Of a stretch of DNA of 64,000 bases, positions 1 to 11,405 are shown piece after piece; position 1 is the stretch's first letter; each line of letters starts with the position of its first letter. The position numbers and the translations under genes were made by a program. The stretch comes from Colius striatus (taxonomy: Eukaryota; Chordata; Aves; Coliiformes; Coliidae): contig NC_084772.1 in assembly GCF_028858725.1 (NCBI RefSeq), positions 13,213,048 through 13,277,047 of the forward strand, in the 5' to 3' direction. The notes beneath the pieces are model-generated. The model had not been told where the DNA came from. It ran no database searches and saw only the letters and a program-made list of their open reading frames with translations.

Positions 1-3000
1 GCTCTAATGTAGAAAAAAGGGACAAAAACCACTTCCAGAGACAGCATCCACATGGGCACTGTGAAAAAAATTGCAGAAGAATCCAGCCAAAAGCTGACCT
101 TTATTAGTTGATCATTAGCACATTTGCTCATTTTGTTAAGAGCTGAAGGCTGATCCTGCTCCCAAACAAACCTACTGAATCCTGCTGCCAGCCCCAGGAG
201 CTGTCACACCCCTGGAGCATCTCCAAGCAATGCCACATCACAGCCCCAGGTACCTCCGTCCTGTCAGAACTTGAACCTTTCAGGTAGTTGAACACAGCCC
301 TCCAAAACAAGCCTTTTTAAGGGCATAATAGAACTTACATACACCCTGCACGTTCCTGCATTGCTTCTGTTTTGCTTTCTATCATGCATTCCCAGGCCTG
401 TCAGAGATGAGGCCTTTTGTCCAGGATGGGCATTTAAAAAAAATAATCAAACACCGCAACTGTGCCAACAGATCATAACTCTGCCAATATGTGAAGCACT
501 GTCTGTGATACCCTTTGAGACACATGACACAGGTAGGAGGACAATCCCAGAGTTTACTAAACTGCTGCAAAAAAAACCCCCCTGGCTTCACTAAAACTGT
601 TTGGCTTAGCACTGCTGTTTTGTTTTCTTTTCATTGACGAACAATCCTTTTAAACATCTGAAAATTACTTTGCCAGATTTTTTTTTATAATCATGTTACT
701 ATTTGGCAAATTATCATTTCAAGAAGGCTTTCTAAACATGCAACACCCACGTGGCTGTAACAGAGACATTTATATCCTGATTTATTAGCCACAGATATTA
801 AGGACTTCAGCCTAGACTGGTAACTTGGCTGCTGTCACCAAGCCATCGGTGGGGGCAGGTGAAGTTGTATCATTTACACAATTTCAATGTAAAAAATTAG
901 TAACTTCAAGGAAATTTTCCACTGAGAAGCATCACTTTCAATCATGTAACTACAGCTACTTTGGCAGTTACCTGCTCCTCCACAACCGGGTCATGTTTCT
1001 ACTCTGCAAAATACTGTCCACTGAACCCATTAAACAATTTACTCCCAATTCACATGTTAATATCCACTTTGATTTAACATCAAAACAGGACATTTGCAGA
1101 CCCAAACCTTCATGAAGGGTCAGGGGCAGGTAAACAGCAGCCAATACAAGTTAAACTCAACCAGAACAATTATTTGCTTTGAATCTTGCTTAGGATATCC
1201 CTGTGTTATCCCTGACACGAGGGAATACCTGATCGGGGCTTGAGGGGACAGGCACAGGAGAATGAGTGTTTTGAAAAGCTTGATGTTCCTTCTGGGAATC
1301 TGAGTGTCTCTTATTTGAGGAGTGCAGCACAGACCTGTCTTGTAGCTTGTGACAGAGCCCAAAAACCAATCAGGTCTAATAAACTGCTCAGCATTTCACA
1401 CGGGGGTCCTATGGCTCTGCAACCACCAGCACACTCCAAAGCCAACTGCAACACAAGCTCCATTCAACCCTTGCAAAGTAGTATCCTTTCCACAAGGATA
1501 GGGACTCTTTCAAACTGGTGAAAAGAACCTTCCTTATGAATTTTGCATGTAAGCAATTCCCTTTGCTTCAGACCCCAAAGAGTGGATGGCTCATCCCTTC
1601 CCTTCCCCATTGGGTGGCACATGGCTGCATCACCTTGGGGCTCCAAAGCAACCAGGAACAACATTCACAAGGATACATGCACAGGTACATTTCCCAAACC
1701 ACAATGTAGCAGGAAGGAGAAACAATTAAATCAGGAGTTACTACACCGCAGCAGTGTGCACCTATGCCAACTCTGTATTACACATCCAAACCTCTATATC
1801 GGAAACCTCACCTGTGGTAGCCCTAAAACATGTTGTGGTTCTTTGGAAGTCACGATCCCTCTCTGCACACAGTGCTTCTATAACAACACAGAGAGAACCC
1901 AAGAGTAAAAGCACAAACAACAGCCAGCAAAAATCATTTGTCAACAAATAGTACCCCTTTCCACAGTCAAGTTTCGTGCAAATGAAGGTAAGAAAGCATT
2001 TATCCTTGTAACATATGCTTCTGTGTTAGTCATACAAATTTCCATTAAAGGTTAATTGTACATATTACATTTATCCAGTACATAATAAAACACACACACT
2101 TACATTCCACATCTTTCCCCTCCTATTCTTACATACAACGTGGTTTTATGAGTTCTCAACCCCAGGGAGACTCCAAGCATGTGCATAGCTTGCAGGGGCT
2201 GCAAGAAGTCATCCAGGATCCCTGTCACATCCTTCACAGGACATCCCACACCACAGACAAAAAAAAAACGAACAACTTTTTTCCAGCTGTTGACTTGTGT
2301 TATCACACTTTTTATCCCTTTCATTGTCTTGAGCTCCTTGTACATTCTCTTCCTTTACACTTTCCCACTCCTTCCTCCCTTTGGACAACCCTCCAGCTCC
2401 AGGTTTTCCCTATCACTATTTACCATTATTTTCTCCACTCATTCAGACCCTCTTATCCCCTCTCTTTTCCTGCACAGACAGCGGCACCACTGACTTACTA
2501 TCCATGCACACACAGTCTGTGTGGCAGCAGAGACAGACCAGCAGGCTCCAGGTAGATGAGACAACAGTAAAGTGCTAATTCACACTTAATCAAGCATCTC
2601 CCACTGCAGCTCTTCTTGTACCGTCCCCAGTGAACAGAGACCTCTCTCATCTGACTCTATTTTTGAGAGCAGGCTTGCTTACCCTTCAGCTAAAAAAGCC
2701 TGACCTCTCTCAAATTGCTTTCAGCAATGTATTTTGCAGCTGTAACTGCGACATCAGCAAAACCAAACTCTGAAGTACATGATCTGTTTGAACACTTCAG
2801 GAGACCACACCACCTAGGCTTACTTTTATTTAGATGTTTGCTCATTAAAGGTTCAGATCTGGTGGAAAACAAACCCTTTTTCACAGGACAGCCTCAACTG
2901 CAAAAGTGGGAGGATCCCAGCTGCTTATCAAAGCTGAGTGGCCAGATAACAAGAAATACAAAGTAATTCCCAGCCAATAAATCTCTGCTTATTTCCAAAC

Positions 3001-6000
3001 CAGTATGATGTACCAGCCATTACCTCTATTTTGACAGAAATAGAAAAGATCTAATATTTCACAAAGAAAGCTTCAGGAAACTTTAATACAGAAAAACATC
3101 ACTTGAGTGAATTCTCAAGTGCTGTGGTCACAAACTTGCCAACTCAAATCTCATTCAGCTTTTCAAATTTCATCTTTAAGCAAAGCATTTTCTAGGGACA
3201 CACCACTGCTGTCTTAATTTTAATTTCACTTGTATATACACCCTTCTGCCACATCAACCTGCACATGCAAAAGAAAGATGAACATACAACTCTGAACTCA
3301 CACTGTAGGGCCCCAGAGCCAATCCTGCAACGCCAGCAGGATTTCTCAATGCAAAGAAATGGATTTGCATGGATGACTCTGTACATAAAGGGTAGAAATG
3401 GCCCCAATGGATCTAGGGATCTATTTCTTCCCTTCACCTACTTACAAGGCCAAAGGCTTTTCAACAGGATGTTATCAGCAGCATTTCTCAGTGCTGCTCC
3501 AAAAATCATGTGCTAGTACTACTGCATTGGCAGTCTGGAAAAATCCAGTAGCTCTCAAAGTCAAGTCTGCTTTCCAGTGTAAGAACAGGCTTTTGCTAGA
3601 CAGATGACTATAGTTAACAGAATCCAGGCTTTTTGTCTCATTCTGAGACATCAACCAACCCTGCTTTGCTTAGTAAACCTCCTATAGGGTACTGAGAATG
3701 GGGCTGTTTCCCCTCAGGATGGAGAAAGGTCAGACAAAGGTGCATGTGAAAGACAAGAAAGGTGACAGCTGTGACCAGACTGGCTGTTTTTCACTGAGTA
3801 CCACCATATGGGGTATGAACTTGCTGTGTTCTACATATCAGATGGGAGAGATACAGGGGTGAGGTGGCAACAAAGGGTGGGGAAGACACTGGATGTGCAG
3901 AGATGAGGAAAAGCACCTTCACAAAAGGCACTGCACAGGGGCATTGAAGGACACCAGTATGACTGCAAATGTGCTTGTGTCTCTAGACTTTGAACACAGA
4001 AGAAATTACACATACCCTTCTCCACTCCCTAGTCTCATAGTGTCTCTTGCATCTCCTCTTTGGTTCAAGACAGTGAAACAATTAAGTCACTTCTTTTACT
4101 GGATCCCACCACCCTGACCAAAGACAAGTGGATAGCCTTTGAAGGGTGATGGCTGCAGCACAGCAGTGGTTGCCAGGACCATGAAGCTGTTGCCTACGTC
4201 CCTCTGACAACTCCTTCCATTTCTGGTAACTCACCAGCAGAGCCACAGGACATACAGAGAGATCATGTTCAAAAACAACAGCCAAATCAGCAGGACTGTT
4301 CAACATGATGACATTTCCCTGCCCGGTACACGACAAGCTGCAGGGCTGCAGTCAATCCCACAAGGACTGCTTTGACTTCGATAAGCATGTCAAAATCCAA
4401 TTTTTGCCTTAATCTTTCTCAACACCCAGACATGAGACTGAAGGACTCTACAACGTAAATAGCAGCACCTGAGCTGATGACTTTCCAAGACCCACTGACA
4501 TGCCGTTGACACCTCAGGATACACATTCAATTTAAAACATCCCTGAAACACAGTTTTGACAATTCAACACTCACCTAAGAATGCTCAGCTGAGAACAGTT
4601 ACACACTAAACTGACCACATTTATTAAACTGTCAGTACCTTGACAGGAGACAGACAAGAGAGGGGGCTCAGGATGAAGAAGTTTGGGCAGGAGTTGCATA
4701 GGAAGCAGCTACAAGGGAATGAAGTCTCACAGCTTTAACCAATCCAACTGCAGACTGCTGCCAAAGGAACAGTCTCAGCCTCCCAGAGCTTTCTGTCTGC
4801 ACCCTCTCCCTTCAGTCAGCTCCAGCCACCTCACTGACAACATGGAGGAACTGGAGCAGCTCACCAATCCAGCCTTAAACAACCCTTCTTCTCTGCAGAC
4901 TTTGTCTTCTGTGAGATCAATGAGCCCATGTGGCTGCAACATGCTGGTGGGAGCATCGGTAAGTAACAGAGTGCTACCTCTCAGCAGTGCAACTGAGGGT
5001 AGGGCAGATGCAGTGTGCTCCTCTTGCAGCACTGTCACCTTCAGGCACAATAAATCAACTGAGAAAGGGTGTTTTCCTTCTCTCTACAGATGCGCTGAAG
5101 CCTGCTGAAGAAAGGGAATGATGCAGAAGGTGCGGCAGTACAGCAAGGCTCCCAGCAGTGCTACTCAAAGTCATTTGCATGGCCAGACACAGCTGTCAGT
5201 CCCCTAAACGTGCCAGTTGCACTGCTTGGCTCACCCTGAGCCTCTCCAATGCTCAGACTCTGCACATGTCATCCCTCCACTGTGCTCAATTTTTTAGGTT
5301 TTTATTGGGAGGGCAGAGAACACACTGAAATTACCAGTGTCCTCAGATGAGTATTTATTTACTAGGTAATTGAGCTCATGTAATTAAGAACATTAAACCA
5401 CCCTCTGTTCCCCCTACCTTTGTTAAGCTACTGGCTCAACACTCCAGTTCTCCACAGGCATAAGAGAACACTCCACAACTGCTTTCAGAGTGTGCAGGAC
5501 ACCAGCATGAAGGGAGTGAATGCACGAGCTAATATTTCGGCTGTAATGTGTGAGTTGCTACACCAACAAATGCATTTCTTCTTGCTTCCTTTTATTAACA
5601 TTGTTTAAAACTCTCTTAGGGAAGCTGAACTAAACAGCAGAACTTCATCCCAACCTTGTCTCTTGTCTCTCCATCTCCTGGTCTCTGACCCCTCAAGCCT
5701 GTAGCCGTCTCAGCCGACCAACCATATGCTTGCTCAGTCAAAGCTCACCATTAACCTCCATGAGTGAGCAGAACCAGAAATGCAGGATTTACCAAAACCC
5801 CAGGATTTATCAAAATGCCAACAACTTGGAGAAATCAGTTTGCTCTTTAAGAGCACCCCATTCGTCTGGGTTTCATCTGCTTCCAGGGTGCAAGTCACTG
5901 CAGCATTTCTTTGTGCTGCTGCAACAAATACCTACAGAGCAGCTGGTAGGTATGCCCCATAGGCACAAAGGCAGGAGCTTCCCTGCTCCATAGATGGATT

Positions 6001-7754
6001 GCCAAGGTTCAGGGCATGCTGCAACACGTTGCTACGGAAAATACCTGCAAGTAGCGACACTTGCAACATGCAAAATCTTACAAAAAAAATCCCACTCACA
6101 ACACATTCTTCCCCAAGGCTGCTGGAAACTCTGATCACACATCCAGCTTCCCTGGCCACTGGAAACCCTTCTCAGAGGCTGAAGACAGCTATACCTTCTT
6201 TTCTACTCCAAATATACTTCTCACAGTATACCAGAAAAAAATGAAAGTAACATTTCCTGCAGTTAGCACGTTAATGAGCCCACTCATCCATCTTCTGCAC
6301 ATACTCAGAAGTGAACCATTAGCTGGTAAGCAGGGCCATGCCAGGTGTGAGATCCTACAAAAGATGCAGTGGATGATCAGCCCCACACAGGAAGGAGGAG
6401 GCAGTAAGCACTACATTCAGCATCATGTGTCTGGGGACAAGAGCTTCTAGAAACTGCCACTGCAGTTCACAGAGAAGTCTTCCTAGGAGGAGTACAAGAG
6501 GATACTGCTCACTTAGCTACCACAGGTCTGTCTTGCTACAAGCATCTCACAGACACTGAAGAGGAGCCCTACAACTTCTCCCAGACACACAAAGTGCATT
6601 AACACTGAGCCAAAAGCAGTCTGAATCCTCGTGTCTAAATCAGTGACCAAAGTAAAGCACATCTCATGCTCAGCAATGCTTGCATCAGAAACCACACAGT
6701 GCCAGGCAGCCTCTACCCCATGCCCCAGCAGCACACAAAGGTACAGAGGCATCCATCCCCACCAAGGCCATGGAGAAGGAATGGCTCATCAACAGCCCCT
6801 CATCTTCCTAAACTTCTTTCTCCCTCCTCTGCTGGGAACTCTTATGGCCCTACTCTAGAGCCCTCACCTCTCATGCAAGCAAGGGACAAACTGCTCCCAG
6901 GGGCTGACCAGGCTGGGCAGCCCCCAGCACAGGAGAAACAGCGCAGCATGTGCACGCTCCAGGATCATCTTTCAAAGGCATTTGGCCTTTTCCACCAATG
7001 TAAGAGAGACAGAGGAGCATAATCCTAACAAGCGCAAGTACAAAACATATTCACTCATTTCAAGAGATTACTGCTGTTTCACGAAGAAGCAACAACATTT
7101 CAGCAGATGATCAACAGGCTGATTCAGATTCAGCAAAGACAGCAAACTCTCCACTCCCCTGAACTCCTCTCCTGTACCAGGGAGGACATTGGCGCCCAAC
7201 AGCCTTGCGTGGTGAGCAGATCCTGTGAGGCCTCGTGGGGCAGAAACAATGCTGGGCTGCCACAGGCCCTCTGAACCAGCACAAAGGTTTTATTGAACAA
7301 GGCACTTAAAATTGCTTTGCCAGCCACACTTGTTGTTTATAAAAGTTAGCACAGATAGCCCGAGATTACAATCGCAAACATCACAGTCTCAGGGATGCTG
7401 GAGAGATGAAGCTTCAGCAGCCCCAGAGCAAGGCAAGCAGATGGAAGTCACTGCAAGCACTGCCAGCACAAAGTATCCCATCCCTGGGAGGAAGGGGAAG
7501 CACCACACATCCTGGCAAACCGCATGAAGAATAGCCAGGAGACAGATCAAACAATAGGGATGATCTATAGTGACACCAGACAGACAAACAGCCTTTGTGG
7601 TGATACGGGACTCCAGCAGGTACCTGGTCCAGAGCAGCCCTGGGCATCCCTCGATCACCTTAACCGCAGCCAAACCCTCTCGGGCTTCGTGCAGGCCCCA
7701 CTCGCGCGCCCTGGCCCCGCGGCCGCCCTCCCCCCGACCCGGCGGCCCACTCAC
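1..7754 (-). other. WTIP intron 1 (partial); no recognised gene
   Basis: This stretch lies downstream of the WTIP exon 1 splice donor and is read as its first intron. I looked on the minus strand for the exons that should follow in an Ajuba-family gene, namely LIM modules with paired Cys-x-x-Cys and the conserved ACQAM-type segment, and found none. The first intron therefore probably runs off the left edge. Open frames here are short, on both strands, and show no family signature. No tRNA, CR1 body or long tandem repeat was recognised. A separate unrecognised transcript cannot be excluded. Confidence 0.6.
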
Positions 7755-9213
7755 CAAAATACTCCTTCTTCATGTGCATCTCCAGCTCCTTCTCCAGCTC
7801 CAGCGTCAGCGCCTCCAGCCGCCTCTCCGCCTGGCTGGGGCCACTCTCACGGCACGGCGTCACCTGGTAGGGGAGCTTGAATTTGGGAGCCGAAGCGGAG
7901 CCTTTGGTCGGGCTGTAGGCGAAGGGGGCGGCCGCCTCGGGGGCGGCGGCCGGGTGCTGCTGGTCGTGCCGCGGCGGGGACTGGGCATGGATCTTGTGGT
8001 AGACGTCCCCCGGCTCGGGCACGGCGCCGTCGTCCTGCAGGCCGGGCCCCAGCAGGGAGGAGCGGGGCGAAGGCAACTGCAGCTCGGGGTAGGCGCTCAT
8101 CGAGCCGCGGGAACTCCGCGAGCTCTGGCTGGAGATGCTGGAGCGGGGGCTGACCACGGCGGCGCCCGCCGCGCCGCGGCCCTCGGGGCCGCAGAGGCTG
8201 GAGCGGGGGCTGGCCAGGGCGAGCCCGGAGCCGCCCGCCCCCTCCGACTCGGCGCTGCCCGGCGGGCCGTACCTGGAGTCCGAGTAGCTAGAGCGGGGGC
8301 TGGTGGTGCAGGAGTACTGGCTGGCGGTGCTGGAGCGGGGACTGGCGTGGCGCTGGTCGTAGCCCATGCTGATGCCGCTAGTGCGGTTGCTGCTGGGCTT
8401 GCTGCTGCCGCCGCCGTCGTAGCCGGTGAGGCTGGCGCGGGGGCTGGAGTGCTTGCTGGTGTCGCTGGCCGTGCTGGCGTAGCTGGAACGGGGGCTGAGG
8501 GCGGCGCCGTCGTACTGCACCAGGCTGGCACGGGGGCTGCCGAACTTCTCCTGGCCGGGCACCACCAGGCTGGAACGGGGACTGGAGAACTTCTCGTAGG
8601 GCAGCGCGGCCGCGCCGCCCAGGCTGGAGCGCGGGCTGGAGAACTTGCTGTGCTCGCCGACGGGGCCCGGCGAAGAGGCGGCCAGGCTGGCCCGCGGGCT
8701 GGCGGCGCCGTATTTGCCGTCCGGGCCGCCGGGCGCCCGCCCGCCGCCCTTGGCCACGAAGCCGCCCTCGTAGGCGCTGCCCGCGGCGTAGCGGTAGCCC
8801 TCGGCCGAGTAACGCTTGCCCTTGTCGGCGAAGCCGCTGTAGCAGGGCAGCGCCACCTCGGAGCGGGTGCACAGCCCCTCCTCGCAGCACGGCGGGCCCG
8901 CGGCCGGCGGCGGGGGCTCAGCGGCGGCGCGGCCGTTGGCGGCGCGGAGCGGGACGGCTTTGCCGCAGGGGGCGGCGGCGGGGAAGGCTTCGGCGGGCGG
9001 CGGCGGCGCGGCGGTACCGTTCATCTTCCGGCCCCGCTGCTCTGCCGTCATGTGGGCGGCGATGACCCGCTTGGTCTCCTCCAGGTCGGCGTGCAGCGCC
9101 AGGTCCCGCCGGCCGCCCCGGCCGTACAGACCCTCGGGGCAGGGATCGTAGAGGGACAGATCCTCCATAAACTTAGTGGCCTTCAGTGCTATGTCCTCCT
9201 CGTACTTCTCCAT
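7755..9213 (-). CDS. WTIP: WTIP, coding exon 1 (pre-LIM region), partial gene
   Basis: This is the first coding exon of an Ajuba/Zyxin-family LIM scaffold. These proteins shuttle between cell junctions and nucleus and act in Hippo (LATS), mRNA-silencing and WT1 contexts. The exon encodes 486 residues plus one base. It starts [20 protein letters not shown], like the LIMD1 start (MDKYDDLGLEASKFIEDL), which decides the start over a Met at 9447. Residues about 278-290 ([11 protein letters not shown]) match the WTIP-specific segment. The end, [13 protein letters not shown]...KKEYF, is the conserved helix just before LIM1, and it is cut by a donor reading G|GTGAGT. Between residues 172 and 386 a Ser-Pro-Arg-(Ser/Ala)-Ser motif occurs 11 times. 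The pre-LIM part is about twice the human length as I remember it (LIM from about residue 219). The three LIM domains are not in the window. Confidence 0.92.
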
Positions 9214-9547
9214 GCTCGGCCGGAGCCCGCCGGCGCGGGTCGGGGGAGGGACGGCAAACTCTGTGCGAAAGCCCAGCCAGGCACAGAGAAAGGGGGGGAA
9301 AAAATACACAAAAACAGCAACAAAATAAATCCCAAAAAGTCCCGCCCCAAAAGAAAGCCCCTTCCCGCAGTCCTGGCGGGGCAGCGGCGGGACACGGCTC
9401 CTTCGTCGGACGACTCCTCGGCGGCGACCAGTCAGGGCGGCAGTCACCTCAGCGGCATCTCTGCGGCGCGGCGCTGGGCTCCGTGCGGTCGGACTCCCGG
9501 CGGAGCGCGGCGAGCAGAGACGAGGAGCCCCTGTGTCACTTTCCAGC

Positions 9548-9555
9548 CTTAAATA
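9548..9555 (-). promoter_or_regulatory. possible TATA-like element of WTIP
   Basis: On the minus strand this reads TATTTAAG, an AT-rich island inside an otherwise GC-rich promoter. If it is used, transcription would begin near 9520 and leave a leader of about 300 bases before the ATG at 9213. Many CpG-island promoters lack a TATA box, so this may be chance. Confidence 0.3.
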
Positions 9556-11346
9556 AGTTGCTCGGTCCAGTCAATGGCGCGCTGCGCGGAGGAATTTGCG
9601 CTCGGCGGCTCCCTGCCCCCGCCGCCCCCGGCCGGCCGCCCCGCCGCGGGGCCGCGGCCCGGCCCGCACCCCCGAGCGGGGGGCGAAGGCGGCGGCCGAC
9701 CCGGAGGGGCTTTGCGGCGCAGCGAGCGGAGCGCGGGGCGCGGCGAGGCAGGGACTCCTTTGTGTGGGGCAGGAATGCGAGGAAGGAGACTGGGCGCTGC
9801 GTCCCGCTGGAATGTAGTTAATGCTGGAGCCAAACAATGATTTTCACCGAGTCAGTCAGGGAGAGGGCGGCCGCGGCGCTGCTCGGCGGCGGGGTCGGCA
9901 GCTTCCCTTCCGAGCCCTGTCCGGAGCTGGCGGGCGGTGCCGCCGCTCGCCGCGGCCCGGGAGGCGCGGGGCTGTCAGCACGCCTGGGCGGGAAGCCGCG
10001 GGCTGTGAGGGGCTCGGCGGGGCGCGCCCAGAGGACCCGTACCCCGTAGGGTCTGCCGGGGAGAGCCTCCCCGCCTGCCGGGGGTCTCCGCCGCTCTCCT
10101 CCCGACTACAACTTTCCGGTGGGACCCGCAGCCCCGTCCCGCCGCGGTAAGGGGGCGGCTGTGCCCGCCCTCCTGCCGGGGCTTCGGTTGGGCAGCGCCA
10201 AAGGAAATCACCGGGATGGGGATGGCGGGGAAGGGGGAGGTCTGCAGGGACCGAGGGCAGCGGGATCAGCCCCGCTGCGGCACATGCCTCGCACCTGTGC
10301 GAAATCCCCAGGACTGGCCAGGTGACTGCTGGAGGGAGTCCGCGCTTCAGCACAGCAGCTGATAATTATTTGCAGCTATTTATTTAGTCTTGAGGGGAAA
10401 GAAAAAAAAGCAGTACTAAGACATATGATAAACATATTGTGGCCTAAAGCAATCTATGAATTGACACGAGTTTATAAAAGCATGATGCTGTCTGTGTAAC
10501 TTTGCAAGAGACTGAGCCGGTAATAAACAAGACCTAGCACTGCCTGCATTTCCATCTGCGTACACACAAAAAGGGCTGTCAGAAAACACGAAACGGCTAC
10601 TGGACTGAGACCTCTGACACTAAACTGGCTGTTTTTTTGCAGCTCATCTGCAAATCCCTGACGATCACTCGTGCTGATGGCAGAAACGCTAACAATAGGT
10701 ACCCGAGTGGTGTCAACACTGCCAGGTGTTGAACACCCTGTGAAAAGAGAAACATGTTGCAGATTTGAACTATAGGTACTCTGCCGTGCCAAGAACATTT
10801 TATCCTGTTATCATACCTAATCAAACATTAAAAGCAACTGTGTACTCAAAAATGTCCCCAGCTGCAGAGGGCGATTGATTGGCAATCTGTTTGTTTGCAT
10901 GTGCAGGAGTGACAAGTGAAAAAAAATGCAACAAGCCACATACGTAGTGCAGAGAAAGACCTGGAAAGCAAATCTATTAGATACAAGAGATATAGTCTAC
11001 TGTCCACGTGAACATACATGTGCAAATGCAACTAATCTTGGGAGGCAAATGCTCTTTTCTAGTATGTATTCACATCTGCCATTACACTTTTTGCCCATCT
11101 ACACAAGCTGTTACCATGTGCTTCTGCAGCTTAGTACTTGTGGAACAAGTTACAGTTCACCTCTAGTCTGCAGGTGTGTGATGGTCAGAGTGCCTCTTGC
11201 AGTTGTGCATCCTGGCACACACTTGCTGCTCACACTAGCAGAGGGCGAGCCCTTGGAATCCACAGCAAAACCTTCCCAGCAGACGTGCCAGGGCACTGAG
11301 CGGTAGCAAAGCAGCACTTCAAGTCCCCATCCCGTTCAGGCCTTGG

Positions 11347-11405
11347 AGTCATAGAATTGTTTTGGTTGGAAAAAACCTTTAAGATCACTGAGTCTAACTA
11401 CTTCT
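11347..11405 (-). repeat. CR1 LINE 3'-end fragment
   Basis: The plus strand reads TCATAGAATTGTTTTGGTTG followed by GAAAAAACC-TTTAAGATCA-CTGAGTCTAAC. This is the reverse complement of the well-known bird CR1 3' end (a GTTGGACT...GATCTT...AAGGTC...CCAACC...ATTCTATG-type tail). The element therefore points to the minus strand. Only the last 60 or so bases are recognisable; farther right the match is lost. It is a short, old, 5'-truncated copy, as is usual for CR1. Confidence 0.75.

Larger units (their letters stand above)
7680..10320. promoter_or_regulatory. CpG island over WTIP exon 1 and promoter
   Basis: The base composition changes sharply to very GC-rich, CpG-dense DNA from about 7.68 to 10.32 kb and returns to ordinary composition on both sides. 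It covers the whole WTIP coding exon 1, its 5' leader and about 0.8 kb upstream. This fits a CpG-island promoter. The boundaries were judged by eye. Confidence 0.8.

Noticed and set aside
1-7754. LIM-domain exons of WTIP
   Set aside because: They were expected downstream of exon 1, but no minus-strand segment with the LIM Cys/His pattern or the conserved ACQAM-type stretch was seen, so they are placed beyond the left edge.
9214-9447. N-terminal extension of WTIP from the Met at 9447
   Set aside because: The frame is open, but the extension is not like any Ajuba-family start. [19 protein letters not shown] at 9213 matches the known family N-terminus.
7570-9552. Plus-strand open frame of 660 codons across the WTIP exon
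   Set aside because: It is antisense to WTIP coding exon 1 in a GC-rich region where stops are rare. It has Ala/Gly/Arg-rich low-complexity content and no family signature. The minus-strand frame carries clear WTIP and LIMD1-like segments.
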